DNA of 64,000 nucleotides from Laburnicola sp. R22_1. Lineage: Eukaryota > Ascomycota > Dothideomycetes > Pleosporales > Didymosphaeriaceae. The translations under genes and the position numbers were made by a program. Positions 22,793-35,759 of this stretch are shown one piece after another. The number at the start of each line of letters is the position of its first letter. The first letter of the stretch is position 1. The notes under the pieces are model-generated. The model saw only the letters and a list, made by a program, of their open reading frames with translations. It was not told where the DNA came from and ran no database searches. Location: contig JACONQ010000011.1 in assembly GCA_014281115.1 (NCBI GenBank), positions 2,418,001 to 2,482,000 of the forward strand. The letters run 5' to 3'.

Positions 22793-25327
22793 TACTTTTA
22801 TAAATAGTATAAACTTCCTTAGTAACTTAATAATTATACTTACTAGTTAGGTGTCTTTAAAGTAGAAGTCCTAGGTAAATTCTAAGAAATAGTTAGTAAT
22901 AAGTATCTAGCTTTTTTTTTAGTAATACTACTAGGTTTAAAGTTATAAAAGTTTATAGTAACTCTCTTACTAGGGCCTTTATTAATCTCTTTAGGTTATT
23001 ATCTAATTTAACACTTTAGCTTTAATTATCTATATATATTATAGTTAACTATAGTTAATTCTTTAATATACACCCCCTTAGAGTGATTTACTATATACTC
23101 TAGTGCCTAAGGACCTAGATAGCTAAGTTATTTATACTATATAATAGTGTCTGCCTTCTATATATATTATTTAGTATATATAGTAACTCTATAGGTAGTA
23201 TAGATATAATTTATAATAATTTTACTATAATTAGTTAGTATTACTCTATACTCTAGTACCTACTAATTATATACCTCCTAGAGTTTAGCAATAATAGTGT
23301 TATCCCTTCTTTTAATTAATATTAGCTCTAATAGATTATCCTACTAGAGGCCCTACTTATATAGTAGCTAGAAGGACACTAGATTATATAATAGATTAGG
23401 ATAGTAGGTAATATTATCTAGCCTTATTATTTAGTTACTAAATTTATTCTTAAGGTATAGATAGATACATCTATATCCTTATATTTATAATTATAATAAC
23501 CCTACCTATATAAAATCTCTTAGCGATAGTGGTTACAGTGTAACAAATTAGTTAATATTATTAAAAATATAGTAGGTAGTGCTAGAATTAAGGATTATAG
23601 AGTATTATAGTAGGTATATCTTTAGGTCTACGTAAAAGAACATAGCGTTAAAGCTCACTAAAAGTTTAGCTATCTCTTTACTATCTAGTTACTCCTTATT
23701 ATTAGCTACTTTAGTAATATAAGAGGTAGGAGTACTTAATTATTATTAAACTCTTAGCGTCTAAGATCTTAGATACTTAATAGATTATATAAGCTCTTAG
23801 AGCTTTACATTATTTTTATTCTATATTGTATTAATATAACTATCGCTAATTTAAAGATAAAACCTTTAGGTACCTTTTCTAGAAAAGTATAATAGTAGTT
23901 TTAAAAACTATAGTGTAGTTTATAAGTAGGATAGCTAGTCTTACTATCTCTAACTACTATTAGTTCCCCTATTAACTACTTAGATTTAGGACCTCTATAC
24001 CTATTATTTCTATTTATATATCTAGATTATCTACGCTTTAGTAATACTACTTTATCTATAAGAAAGATATTCCTATCTATAGTCTAAATAGTTATACTAC
24101 CTTTAGCAAGAAATAGTTCTATAGTAGTAAAGGCGCGCCTTTATTTACCCTTTAGTAGGTACTATATTACTATATATTCTTAGAAGAGTTTTACTATATC
24201 TTTTTAGGTAATATATAGATTATTATTCCTATTAGCTATAAATATAGCTACCTAAGTAGGTGCAATATTATTAATAGCTAATATAAAGTTATCCTTAACT
24301 AAGTTTAGTAGCTAAAGCTCTAGTATCCTATTATAGGCTGCTTCTATTCCTGTATAATTATACTTTTATAGCTAAGTTAACTAGGTACTAGAAGTCCTTA
24401 TAGGCTTTAAGGCTATCTAGTATTATATTCTCGTATGTTATCGTTTATCTTAGGCGTCTACCCTAATAGTAACTATAAAGTTTATTAGCTACTATTTAAC
24501 TATTTAGTCTAGGATATAGTAGTTAGTTTATAAGTACTATAAGACTGTGCTTTATATAAGAATAACTAGCTTATTAAGATTTTCTTACTAATCTTAGTAT
24601 TTATAATAGAGAAGCTTAAATAGCTTTACTTAATCCTTATAGTATCCTATATCCTCTTTATATAACTTTGCACCTAAGTTAGTTAGGTATAATAGTAGAG
24701 TTAGAGGTATATTATCCTTACTAGCATAATTAGCTTTTACTAGATAACTAACTATAATATTTAGTAAAGTTAGTATCTATAGTTTAACTATAGGTATAGT
24801 AAGTTAATTATTAGAATTAATAAGATCCTAGGCGTTTATAATTTTAGCTTAGAATTTAAGCTACTTTAGCTATAGTGTCTAGTTTAAGTAGTTAGTAAGG
24901 ATAATAGTAGGGTCTCTAAGAGTTAATAAAGACATAATAAAATAGCTTAGTTAAGGTAGTAAGACTCTTAATTATTAGATTAGTTACTAATTTTAATAAG
25001 ATAAGATAAAAGTTAAGATAATTAATTATATCTCTCTGCGGAGAGACTCGGCTCTGTAGAAAAGTATTAACCTAGTGCCTAGAGACACTAGGCCTAATTA
25101 AGCATAGTATAGAGGCAGGACACCTAGTTACTTTAGTGTATTTTATAGTATTTTTACACTAGAAATTACTATAATTTATAGTAATCTTATAGTAATTTAC
25201 ACTAAATTATCTAATATAGTAACTATACAGCTGTACGTATCTACTTAGTAGACAGTTAGAGGAAATTACTATAATTTATAGTAATTCACACTAATTTTAT
25301 AGTAATTTTAACCCCTTATATCTAATA
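22793..25327 (-). mobile_element. Copia-A 5' half, minus orientation, RIP-degraded
   Basis: The LTR lies at 24973-25327 (355 bp, reverse complement of the LTRs at 29214 and 42292). The internal leader and gag-like region runs leftward to 22793, where it stops abruptly against GC-rich DNA. The internal part matches, in reverse, the plus-strand copies at 42637-45180 and 58978-60729. Too mutated to read a protein. Confidence 0.85.
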
Positions 25328-26305
25328 GGTTTAGGTAAATTAACTTAGTAAGGTTTCTTTTTTACTATAAGTATATAATTAAATTAAGCCTTATGTCAGA
25401 TATCAGGTCACTGGAAATCACTGTGATTTCACTGTGAAATCCAGTAGTCACGTGCGTCCGATCACATGGTCTCCTTATGACGACAGTTGGTGTAACTTAG
25501 AGTGATTTCACTGTGAGATCACTGTGAAATACACAAAGAAGACTGGCGTACTACTGTTACACTACTCCGCACTATTACTAGTGCGTCTTAGCGCTAGATA
25601 GATATTGCGTACGATAGCTGAGCTTCTCCGACAGAGATCACTCGACAATCAATTCATCATCAAATCCATCACTTTCATCTCATCTCATCAAAGATACTTA
25701 CGTATCTGACACCTTATTAAGTAACTTTTCCTTATATTTGCTTATAATAGTGCCTACTAAAAAGGTAGTAGCCTATAGTATAGCTAGTTAATTAAACTAT
25801 ATAAATTTAATAAGGATATATTCTTAATAAAAGCTAGCTATTAATTATACTAGTAGTATAATAGGTAGAAGTATTATTAGTAGTATTAGGTAGGCGCTAG
25901 TAACTTTTCTCCCTTAATTATTACCTAAAGTACCTTTATCCTCCTATAGTAAGTTATTAATTTACTTATTCTTATAGAAGGACTTAGTGTTTTCTGCCTT
26001 TAGTAGTAAGGGTAGTAGCTCTATTATTCTAGTTAGTGTAGTAATCTCTTTATAAGTATTATATATAAGGTTATCTATTAGGTCTTCTTTTTTACCTAAG
26101 AATACTAATTATTTATTAAAAATAACATCTTAGGTGCTAATAACCTTTTTAAGTAATAGGATCTATACCCTCTAGATATTTATTAATTAATAGCCTACTA
26201 GATATCTAATAACTATAGACTTTTAAAATAAGTAATATTAGATATAGCAAAGGCCTTATAGCTATAGACTTTAAAATAAGTTTAGTTTAGTTTTTTTAGT
26301 TAAGT
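25328..26305 (-). mobile_element. Inverted Copia-A pol fragment
   Basis: Reverse complement of the pol region found in plus orientation at about 26645-27340 (end of integrase and the linker to reverse transcriptase). It carries a solo-LTR insertion at 25394-25711. It meets the plus-strand pol at 26305/26306 as a fold-back. Confidence 0.8.
25394..25711 (+). repeat. Solo LTR Z1, unmutated, 318 bp
   Basis: Begins TGTCAGATATCAGGTCACTG and ends CTTACGTATCTGACA. Flanked by the exact 5-bp target duplication cctta (25389-25393 and 25712-25716). It has normal CpA/TpG content inside RIP-mutated DNA, so it inserted later or was too short or rare to be mutated. The start resembles the Copia-A LTR start (TGTTAGATATAAGG), so it may be a related, unmutated family. 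No internal region. Confidence 0.9.
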
Positions 26306-29300
26306 ATAATTTAATATTACTATTAAAATTATTAAATTTAATAATAAGATCTTCTTAGTTAAACTAGGCGTATATAGGTGGTGCGATAGTTAAGGTATTA
26401 CTATTAAGCCTTTAGTACTAGATATATAAGCTTAAAATAGTAGAGCTAAATACTTAGGGGGTATAATTAAGGAGAAAGCGCACGTAATACGACTTAACGC
26501 TAACCTACTATATACTATATAGCCTAAAATTATATAAGTAGCTATCTATTTATAGAATTAAACTCTAAACTATACTAACTAATAGCGCTTACTATATAAA
26601 GTATTCTTTATAATAGTTATATACTAAAATAGTGTTATTATTTAACTAAAGAAACTAAACTAGGCTTACCTTAAAGTCTATAGCTATAAGGCTTTTACTA
26701 TATTTAACAATACCTATTATAGTAAAATTAAGCTCTAAAGGTTAGATCTAAAAGTATAGGTTAGATACCTAGTAGGCTATTAATTAATAAACATATAGAG
26801 GGTATAGATTCTATTACTTAAGAAGGTTATTAGTACCTAAAACGTTATTTTTAATAAATAATTAGTATTCTTAGGCAAAGAAGAAGACCTAATAGATAAC
26901 CTTATATATAATACTTATAAAGAGATTACTATACTAACTAGAATAATAGAGCTACCGCCCTTACTACTAGAGGTAGAAAATACTAAGTCCTTTTATAAGA
27001 ATAAGTAAATTAATAACTTACTATAGGAGGATAAAAGTGCTCTAGATAATAATTAAGAAAGGAAAGTTACTAGTGCTTACCTAACACTACTAATAATATC
27101 TCTACCTATTATACTACTAGTATAATTAATAGCTAGCTTTTATTAAGAATATATTCTTATTAGATCTATATAGTCTAATTAACTAGCTGTACTATAGGCT
27201 ACTACTTTTCTAGTAGGTACTATTATAGAAAGCAAAGATAAATATAAGGAAAGTTACTTAATAAGGCTTAATTTAATTATATACTTATAGTAGGAAAGAA
27301 ACCTTACTAAGTTAATCTGCCTAAACCCTTAACTATTAAGTTATAAGTAGAAGATTATTTACTAAGCTACTTTTAGAAGAAGGCTAAATAGTTATATCTT
27401 TAAAGTTATAAGGAGATAAAGTCTTAGATAGAGGTACCTATCGCTCTAGTATATATATATAGCTATTAAATTCTTAATTATATATAGGTTTATACCTACA
27501 AACTTAATAAACACTATTACTTTTAAAAATATAAGGCTAGGTATCGTGGAAATGTGGCTCTCATGAGATCGATCACCTGATTAAGATCACACGATATCTT
27601 GATTATGTGCTATCCATCACCTAATCGACCGATCAGGTGACATATATTCGTGTATATAGTCTAGCCCTTCGGCTCCTTTTCCTATGTAGCAATCTGATTG
27701 ACTTCGATCTCTAAATCCGATCTTCCAGCTCGTCTTTTCCTCCATACTAGGTTAGTAGTGTGTAGTAACTAATAGAGGCACTTTACTACTTAAGATACTT
27801 ATACTATTACATTTATAAAATAATCTTTCTACCTACTTATATCTATAGCTGCTTAGTATAACCTAAAGCTTAACTAGTATAATATTACTAACGCCTTTAT
27901 CTATACTAATTTAGATAGAGAACTCTATATACAGATACTACGCGGCTATAATAAGTCTAGTATTATTTTATAATTATATAAGGCCCTATATAGTCTATAG
28001 ATCTTACTACTACTATAGTAGAGGAAATTTACTAACGTGCTTAAAGAGCTTAGCTTTTAGCTAGTCTTATATAAACTATACTATATAATTAAAGATAGTA
28101 TTATTATCTTCTTCTATATTAATAATCTTATTATTATATACTCTAAAGATTAAAAGTCTACTACTAATATAGTAATAAAAAGATAAGTATAAAGTTTACT
28201 CTAACTAGTGGTAATAAGCTATAGTGGTTCCTTAGTATAGAAATTGTTAGAGATTATATAAATAGGTAACTCTAGCTTTTATAAGCGTCCTATATAGATA
28301 AGATTAGTTATCTAGTTAACTATTATAATATTAAATATAATATACTAATATTTATAGTTAAACTATAACCCTAAGAAGGTCTTACCTTAAAGGTAAATAT
28401 TAATTAATACTAGTATAAGATAGAATTAATCCTCTACGCTACTATTATTACGTGCCCTAATATAGCTTTTATAAGCTTATAATTATTATAATTCCTTTTA
28501 AACCTAAGTAATAAGCACTATAACACTACTAATTATATACTATTATACCTCTTCTCTACTTAATTCTTCAGTCTATATTTTAGAGAAGTAGATACCTATA
28601 AGGTTGCTAGTAATATATCCTTTACTAATAACACCCTTAATAAAAAGAGCTTATAAAAATATATTATTAAGCTATTTAGTAGCCCTATTGCCTAGAAGGT
28701 AAATAAGTAAGATATAGTTACTATATTAATAACTAAAGCTAAGTTACTTACCCTATTATAGGTTATAAAGGAGGTACTATTTATAGTATAGCTAATCTCT
28801 AAGCTTAATATTAAGCTCTCCCTATTAATAATTATAATTAATTATAATAATTAATAGACTATTTAATTAGTTATAGAAGAAATAGCAAAGCTCTAAATAA
28901 AGCTTAGGTATATTAATATCTATAATTATTAGCTCTAATAAAAAGTTACTTATAGGACTATTAAAGTCTAATACTAGTAATCTAAAAAATAGTAGTAGAT
29001 AGCCTTACTAAGGCTCTACCTATAGGGAAATAGCTAAGTTTTTAAATTAACTAGGACTTAAAAACGTTAGTAGAAGGATTACTAATTAGGAGGAAGTTAA
29101 CTTAGATAAACTAGAATAGAGAATAAAGATATTTAGCCTAGATATATAGTATAGATAGAAGTAATTAGGTCTAGCTTAGTTAGGAGTTTAAGCTAAGGGG
29201 GTGTGTTAGATATAAGGGGTTAAAATTACTATAAAATTAGTGTAAATTACTATAAATTATAGTGATTTTCTTTAACTATCTACTAGATAGATGCGTATAA

Positions 29301-29558
29301 CTATATAGTTACTATATTAGACAATTTAGTATAAATTGCTATAAAATTACTATAAATTATAGTGATTTCTAGTGTGAAAACACTATAAAATACGCTAAAG
29401 TAGCTAGGTGTCCTACCCCTATACTATACCTAATTAGGCCTAGTGCCTAAAGGCACTAGGTTAATACTTTCCTATAGAGCCAAGTCTCTCCGCAGACACA
29501 CACAATTAATTATCTTAACTTTTATCTTATCTTATTAAAATTAGTAACTAATCTAATA
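26306..29558 (+). mobile_element. Copia-A pol and 3' LTR, plus orientation, RIP-degraded
   Basis: Conceptual reading through stops shows Copia pol in order: the integrase end, reverse transcriptase with a YxDD-like motif decayed to YINN near 28115 (TTCTATATTAATAATCTT), and RNase H (28590-28760, SFTNNTLNKK-like, RIP form of the usual DASFAD segment). A polypurine tract (taagggggtg) precedes the 3' LTR (29214-29558, 345 bp). Integrase before reverse transcriptase marks it as Copia rather than Gypsy. Many stops throughout. Confidence 0.88.
27542..27746 (+). repeat. Solo LTR Z2, 205 bp
   Basis: A segment of normal composition (tatcgtggaaatgtggctct at one end, cgtcttttcctccata at the other) interrupts the Copia-A pol. 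It is flanked by exact 5-bp duplications ctagg (27537-27541 and 27747-27751). The uninterrupted sequence is seen in the second pol copy near 63085 (ataaggctaggttagtag). Ends TA...TA may be mutated TG...CA. Confidence 0.85.
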
Positions 29559-30412
29559 TAGGTAGGTAGTATATATAAAGATAGTATATAGTATATATTA
29601 TTATATAAGTTATTTAGTGTATTCTTCTATATATATATATAGAGTAATTAGAGACTTATATATAGAGATAGAGCTAACTTATAAGACTAGTATTATTATA
29701 TAATATATCTCTAGGCTACTTACACACTCCCTTTAGGTTTAAATATATATTTAAAGCTAATATTAGCTATAAATCCCCCTTTACCTTTATAAAGTAGCTA
29801 TATTTTAAGGTTAAGAAGCTAGCTTTTATACTAGTCTTAGTATTAGTATAGTCCCAGGTAGGTAGCTATCTACTATTATAGTATAGGTAAAACTTATTCT
29901 ATACTATAGGCGTTTCTAGTAGTAGGATATCTCTTAGAGCTAGTACTAAAATTCTTATTACTTCGCGTTCTATACTAAGCCTTATATATAGAGCTTAATA
30001 TATAATACGAGTATAATTACTTTATATATAAAATAGAATATAGTATAAAGCTGTATATATTATAAGAATAATATAAAGAATAGAGCTATATAGATATATA
30101 GCCTTATTAAACCTATAAAAAACTATGGAGAAAAACTACAAAGAGTACTATACTATAGGAAAACTTATTAAAAAGAAAATAGTTAAAAATAAAAAAGAGA
30201 AACCTAGTTTTTATACTTCTACTTAGGTAGTAACTTAGTAAGGCCGTTAGCTAGTTAATAGCTTATCTAGATATATAAGAGATTAATATTATTTAATTAA
30301 GCTTCTTAGTAAAGCTAGTAATAATAGATATTAATATACTATATAGTAGTCTTAAGATAAAGCGTAGTAGAGGTAAGAAATTAAATAGTTTACTAATTAT
30401 TACCCTGTCTCG

Positions 30413-32544
30413 GCAGTCAATGCGCACCGTCACTCAATGCGCAACCCCAACGTAATCGCTCAGCCAGCAATATGAGGCTATAGAGCTCTACACAAAAGCT
30501 TTTATCGCGAGATTTTCTAGAGTTGGCTTCTCATAGAGCTATAGATGATTGCTAGCTAGTCAGATTATAGATATCTGCTTGGTGTTCTGATTATACGGCC
30601 ACAGCGCGATGATGGCGTTGATGGCGCAGATGCCGCTGCATCAACGCGTACAGGTGCTGGCGTAGATTTCTTCCTCTTTGTAACTGTATGAGTAGCTTTT
30701 GAAGCTTTCTGACTTCCCTTTTTGGCAATTTTGAGACGTTTTTGAAGTTGTTGTTGAGTCTTGCGAGCCTGTTGACGGAGGCGTCGCTCAGCAGCTTGAT
30801 CAGCTTTCTCCTTGGCGCGCGCATCTCTGGCTGCTGCCCGCTCAACGCGCTTCTCCTGCTGTAAACGAGCTTTAAGCTGTTTATTAGCTATATGGATCTC
30901 TTGCTGCTGAGCTTTTTGGAGTTGTAACTGTTGTTTTTCAGCCTCCTGCTGGCTGAGCGAGTTACGCGCCCTCTGTACGCGGGCAGGTGACCAGAAAACT
31001 GCTCCTCCATGCCACTCCTTAGGTTACTCTAAGGGCAGAGTCTTGCCTTTTGTTTGACGCCGTTTCTGGTTTGCAAGAGCTTCTCGGAGACCCTTATTTT
31101 CATGCTCTAGGAGCTGCTTTTGTACAGAGATTGAGTGTATCGTCTGGCTCAGCTTACGCGACTCCTCAGTCGCGATATCCTTCACAGTGGAGCGTAACAG
31201 TCGCTCTATTTTACGCCAATCTGACGCGCTAAGTACTGAGGTAGAGCTCACTGGTGATTCTGGCTCTGGCAGAGTCTCTTTGTTAAACCTTTTGAGGATA
31301 GGCGTTGGATCTGGCGGCGAGATACCTGTACACTCAAAAGCTTTGGTAATCAACTGCGGCGTAACTGACGTCGTCCAGGCCTTCCAGAATAGCGTAAAGA
31401 AGTCTCTTTTGGCGATTGTTGACAGTCCTTGGCTCCTATACAGGTATCCGGAGAGCTCGTCAGAGTAGGCAGCTGAGAGAGACTTAAATACGCAGACGTC
31501 AAGAGGCTGCAGCGTATGAGTCGCATGAGGGGGAAATATCGCAAGGAGGATCTTATTCTGATCGCAGTAGTTGATAAAATCCATAGTAACGTGAGATCCA
31601 TGCCCATCAAGGACTAGGAGTCGCCACTGCCGTCGAGCCTTCTCCTTTGTACAGCGATCAAACACCTGTTTAAGCCATTGAAGCCCTATCTCATTGTTTG
31701 ACCATCCAGAGGTTGATGAGGTGATAAAGACTCTGTGAGAATTGACGTTGATTTCTTCAACCCAGCTTGATTGTAGAGTCGCGGCGTCAGATCGATAGAT
31801 TAGCGCTGGATCAACAGTAGATCCGTCGGCGCATATACATGCGATGAGCGAGATCCACTCACGGCTGCCGTCCTGTATAGATTGCCTTACTTGGCGACTC
31901 TCATATAGAGGCCTATCGAAGATCCTTTTTGAGCGGCCAGTGATACCAAGGAGGAAGCCTTTCTCGTCCATATTGTACGTATGCTGAGGCTCTACACTAT
32001 ACTCTGTAATTTTCTTGTGTAGAAGCTCAAAGTAGAGCCTGTATTTTGCCTCTGAATCAGCCTTGTGGCGATTGCTGTCAAGCCCAGTCGTCCATCGTGA
32101 GATCAAGGAGTCGGGGTTGCGCCTAACAAAGCGATCAACCCAGGACATGCTGACGTCTCTTTTTGCCATGTAGGAAGCAAAATTTTGTATCATCTGCCGT
32201 GTAGGAGGAAGGCCACGCTCAGTAAGGTAGGTGATATATTGTAGAAGCCCCTTTTCTTGTTGTGGATGGAGTAGACGACGTGTACCATCAGTGATAGTAC
32301 GCGCCTGCGTGACGCGTTGGTGCCTGCGCGTCAACGTAGAGCGTACAACACCAAATTCTTTGGCGATTTTATTGTATGATAAAAATTCTCCTGGTTCTTG
32401 CGCTTCGATTGCTGCTATCGCGGCGTTAATTGGGTCCATATTGGTGGAGTTGGGGCGCGTCAAAGTTGGGGCGCGTCAAAGTTGGGGCGCGTCATGTTGG
32501 GGTTGCGCATTGAGTGACGGTGCGCATTGACTGCCGAGACAGGG
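30413..32544 (-). mobile_element. Pogo/Fot1-type DNA transposon with 49-bp perfect TIRs
   Basis: Both ends begin CCCTGTCTCGGCAGTCAATG and stay identical in inverted orientation for 49 bp. Flanked by TA on each side (30411-30412 and 32545-32546), the target duplication of the Tc1/mariner-pogo superfamily. 2,132 bp. Three near-identical 16-bp units (aaagttggggcgcgtc) lie just inside the right TIR at about 32450-32495. Composition is normal, in contrast to the AT-rich DNA around it, which indicates recent insertion. Confidence 0.95.
30565..32439 (-). pseudogene. Pogo-type transposase, one in-frame TAA
   Basis: One frame of 625 codons from ATG 32439 to TAA 30565, interrupted only by TAA at 31026-31024 (codon 472). 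N-terminal helix-turn-helix regions (FLSYNKIAKEFGVVRSTLTR, then a CENP-B-like segment RWTTGLDSNRHKA). The DDE core has D158 (NMDEKGF), D278 (VLDGHGSH) and D314 (LQPLDVCVF), a DD35D spacing typical of pogo/Fot1 elements. After the stop the frame reads the WHGGAVFWSP segment common at the end of fungal pogo transposases, then a Gln/Lys/Arg-rich coiled coil. TAA from CAA needs one C-to-T change. The 471-aa product keeps the whole catalytic core and might still be functional; only the tail is lost. Confidence 0.93.
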
Positions 32545-35011
32545 TATAGTATAGAAGGCGTTTATAATCTAGATTAAAGCTAATTTATTTAAAGACTTTT
32601 TACTACTAAATTAGTTTAGTGTCTATAAATAATATAGCGACTAGCTTTGCTTCTATAGTTAACTTTATAATATAGCGTTAAAGTGTTACTTTCTAGTCTA
32701 TAGGTCTACTAAATAGAAAGAAGATATAGCCTTATAAGCTCTTACGTATAATTTTATTATTAGTATATAATATATCTATTACTCTAAAGAACTTAGGTTA
32801 AGGTTAGTTAGCTATATAGACTAATTCGTTTAAGATAGAGGCTATATAGTAGAGGGCACGATCTTTAGTTCCTAGTAAATAAGTAATTATCTAGTAGGCT
32901 ATATTAAGATAATATAAAGATAGATTTATAAGAAACTTTACTAGTTTATAATAAGCTTTTAAGATATTAGGTTAAGTAGCTCTAGTTATATATCCTATAG
33001 ATCCTATAAGCTAGGTATATTTATACTTAGTAAAGTTATTTACTTAATTCTCTAATAGTAGTAATTCTTTTAGAGGTAGTAGTATAGCTAGTAACTTTAT
33101 ATATAGTTTTAGTAAAGGAAACTTTTATATAAGCTTTTTAATATATAAAGCTTATAATAGCTAGATAAAGCCATTCTTATAGTCTCTATACGTTTAAATA
33201 CTATAGAATATTTAGAGCTCTCCTAAAGATTAAATCTTATATTAATATAGGAGCTTCTATTTAAATTTATATAGTATAGCTTTGTACGCTGGTAGGTAGA
33301 GTACGATAATATTATTTATATAGAAGAAGACTAGAAGCTTATTATTCTTTTATAAATAAGAAGTGTCTTTAACTTTATATAGTTCTAGTTTAGTAAGCGT
33401 TTTAGTAAGCTCTTAATACTAGAGTAGTAATAAGGTCTTTAGGCCATATAGAGCTTAACGTAGTTTCTATAGATAATTAGGATTAGAGAATCCTTCTAGT
33501 AGATAATAATAGACTAGTATAGTAAGCTAAGTATTTATAAATATATTAATAGTATTATACTAATAAATTTCTATATTAAGGTAGGCCGCTATAGTAACTA
33601 GAGCTTAAAATATTTAAACTACTAGAGTAACTATATAGGTATTCTTAGTAGCTATCTATAGATTATCTTATATATAGATACGAGCTTTGTATTTTATAAG
33701 GTATCCTTAATTATTAAGCTTAAATTTAAAGACCTATATTAATAGGAGGACTTTTTAGTTTTATAGATTTAACTTCTACTAAGTAATTCTCTTATATATA
33801 TCTTTTTATTTTATATTATTAATCTCTTATTATATAGCCTAGGCAAAGCCTTCTTTATATAGAGATAGTATCCTTATTATATATCTATAAAGACGCGGCT
33901 CTAGAGGTAGCTTAGTATAGTAAAATTATATTTTTAATACTATAGCTAAGGCTACTATATATACTAACTAGTATATATTAATAAAGAAGCTACTACTCTT
34001 TTAAGATAGTTGTCGTAATTTTATTAACCCTTTAGATAGTATATAAGACTAATAAAGATTACTATTAATTAGTCCTTAATTCTCTACTTAGTTTAAGTTT
34101 ATTTATAAGATAGAGTCTAATATTTAACGCTTATACTTTCATAACAATAAAGATATTAGAGGTAGGCTAGCTAGTATAGCTAATAGTAAATACTATAAGC
34201 TACTATAAACCTTTATAGTTTCTATCTAACTTAGTATTAGAAGCTACAAATTGTGACTTTTAGTTTAATATAGGGTTATTATTTCTTTTTATATTAATTA
34301 GCTTTATTCTATAGAAGTAGTAGTCTAACTAGACTAATCTAGATCTAATATAAGCTTATCTTCTAATAAATCTTCTATAGAGCTTTCTTAACTACGCACT
34401 AAAGGTAGTTAATACTTATAGGTAAATTACTCTAGCTTAGAGCCTTATAGTAAAGAATCTATTTTATTATATAACTAATAGAAGAGATTTTCTCTAAAGG
34501 TAATATCTCTTATATAAATTACTTTATCTCTATAAGCTTAACTTCTCGCCTTAGGTATCTAGATTTAGTAGATATTTAATAAGTTATACCTAACTAGATA
34601 TTCTACTAGAGCTTAAGGACTAAGCTTATCTATTTATAGTATCTATTTATGTAGTGCGTATACTTGGTAGCTATAGATATATAAATAAGTAATTAATAGT
34701 TTTTACTATAGGTAATTTTAAATAGTATTTTCTAGCCTAATAATTACGTGGGTATATAATTAAGTAGGTATACTGCTATAGAGTAGATTTCTAAGCTAAG
34801 TGTTAGAGGTAGGTTTAAGGTTATTCTTATTAAATAACTTCTCTTAATAAGATTCTTACCTAAGCGCTTTACTAAGCTATTCTACTCCTTAGTATATAGA
34901 GCTTTAATCTATAGGTTAATACCTTCTATAAGGTTTTACTTTAGGTAATAGTATTTACTTTGTATAATAGTAGTAGCGAAGAAATAGCCCTTAGGTAGGT
35001 AGGTAAATAGT

Positions 35012-35227
35012 TGTGACGGCTGCGGTGCACAGAGAGCTGGCCGCAAGTCACATGACGACAAGGCAGCCTCGCGAGGCGCTAGCCTTTACGGGACTAGCGC
35101 CCCACCGTCGCCTCTTTACGCCTGTGCGTCTTGTATCTACCTTTCTACCTTATCCTAGTGTAGCTGAAATAGAGCTAACCTATCCCATTAACACTCTACA
35201 ATGCGGAAGCCCGAGCCCGTCCTTATA
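35012..35227 (+). repeat. Gypsy 5' LTR
   Basis: Begins TGTGACGGCTGCGG. Ends ccttata where the 3' LTR has cctcaca, i.e. two CpA/CpA-type C-to-T changes at its end. Confidence 0.93.
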
Positions 35228-35759
35228 TTACACTAGGATCTCACTTACTTGGCTGGCGACGGCGACATAATATCTGGTTAAACCGATCGATCTACCTGCG
35301 TGTACGACTTGACGACGACCAACCTCGAGCAGTATAGTATGACTACGCTGAGCCGTTAGTTTGTTAGAAGTATGGTTGCTCACCTGAGTCCTAATACTAC
35401 TAAGCGCGGCTTGAAGGGAGTTGACGGACGGTTCGAAGATAGCACGCCGCAGCTAGCTAGGAGAGCTGATTAGCCTGCCGCCCTTGCTTGACGAATGAGC
35501 GCTTAAAAAGTACTAGATCTATAAGCCCTATGCGGTAGGCCAGAAGAGAGTTAACGACGCACCCCTGCCGCGAAGACGCGAAGAGAGCTATGGTGGCCCT
35601 GCCTCTAAGAGAGAGGACACAAAAAACAACCCCCCCCCCCCTGAATCGACTATTAAGAGCACCGCCCGCTTACCCTCTCCCTGCGAGAGAACCGACCACT
35701 GCTGCTTTACCTGCAGCACTGACTAGAGCTGCCCTACCAGCAGCACCTATAAAAGGGAT

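Larger units (their letters stand above)
29559..35011 (-). mobile_element. Copia-B remnant, minus orientation (left part)
   Basis: Read on the minus strand: a purine-rich tract (aaacctaaagggag, near 29725) beside a likely LTR at about 29559-29720, RNase H-like sequence near 32660, and a reverse transcriptase FFYVDDII-type motif decayed to FFYINNIIVLY near 33330. It resembles the Y element (RT near 52280) but is not identical. Interrupted by a pogo element (30413-32544) and cut at 35011 by the Gypsy insertion. It continues at 41501. Confidence 0.65.

Noticed and set aside
30591..30845. An 84-codon minus-strand frame in the pogo element
   Set aside because: Out of frame with the transposase tail, which is the better reading of the same bases.
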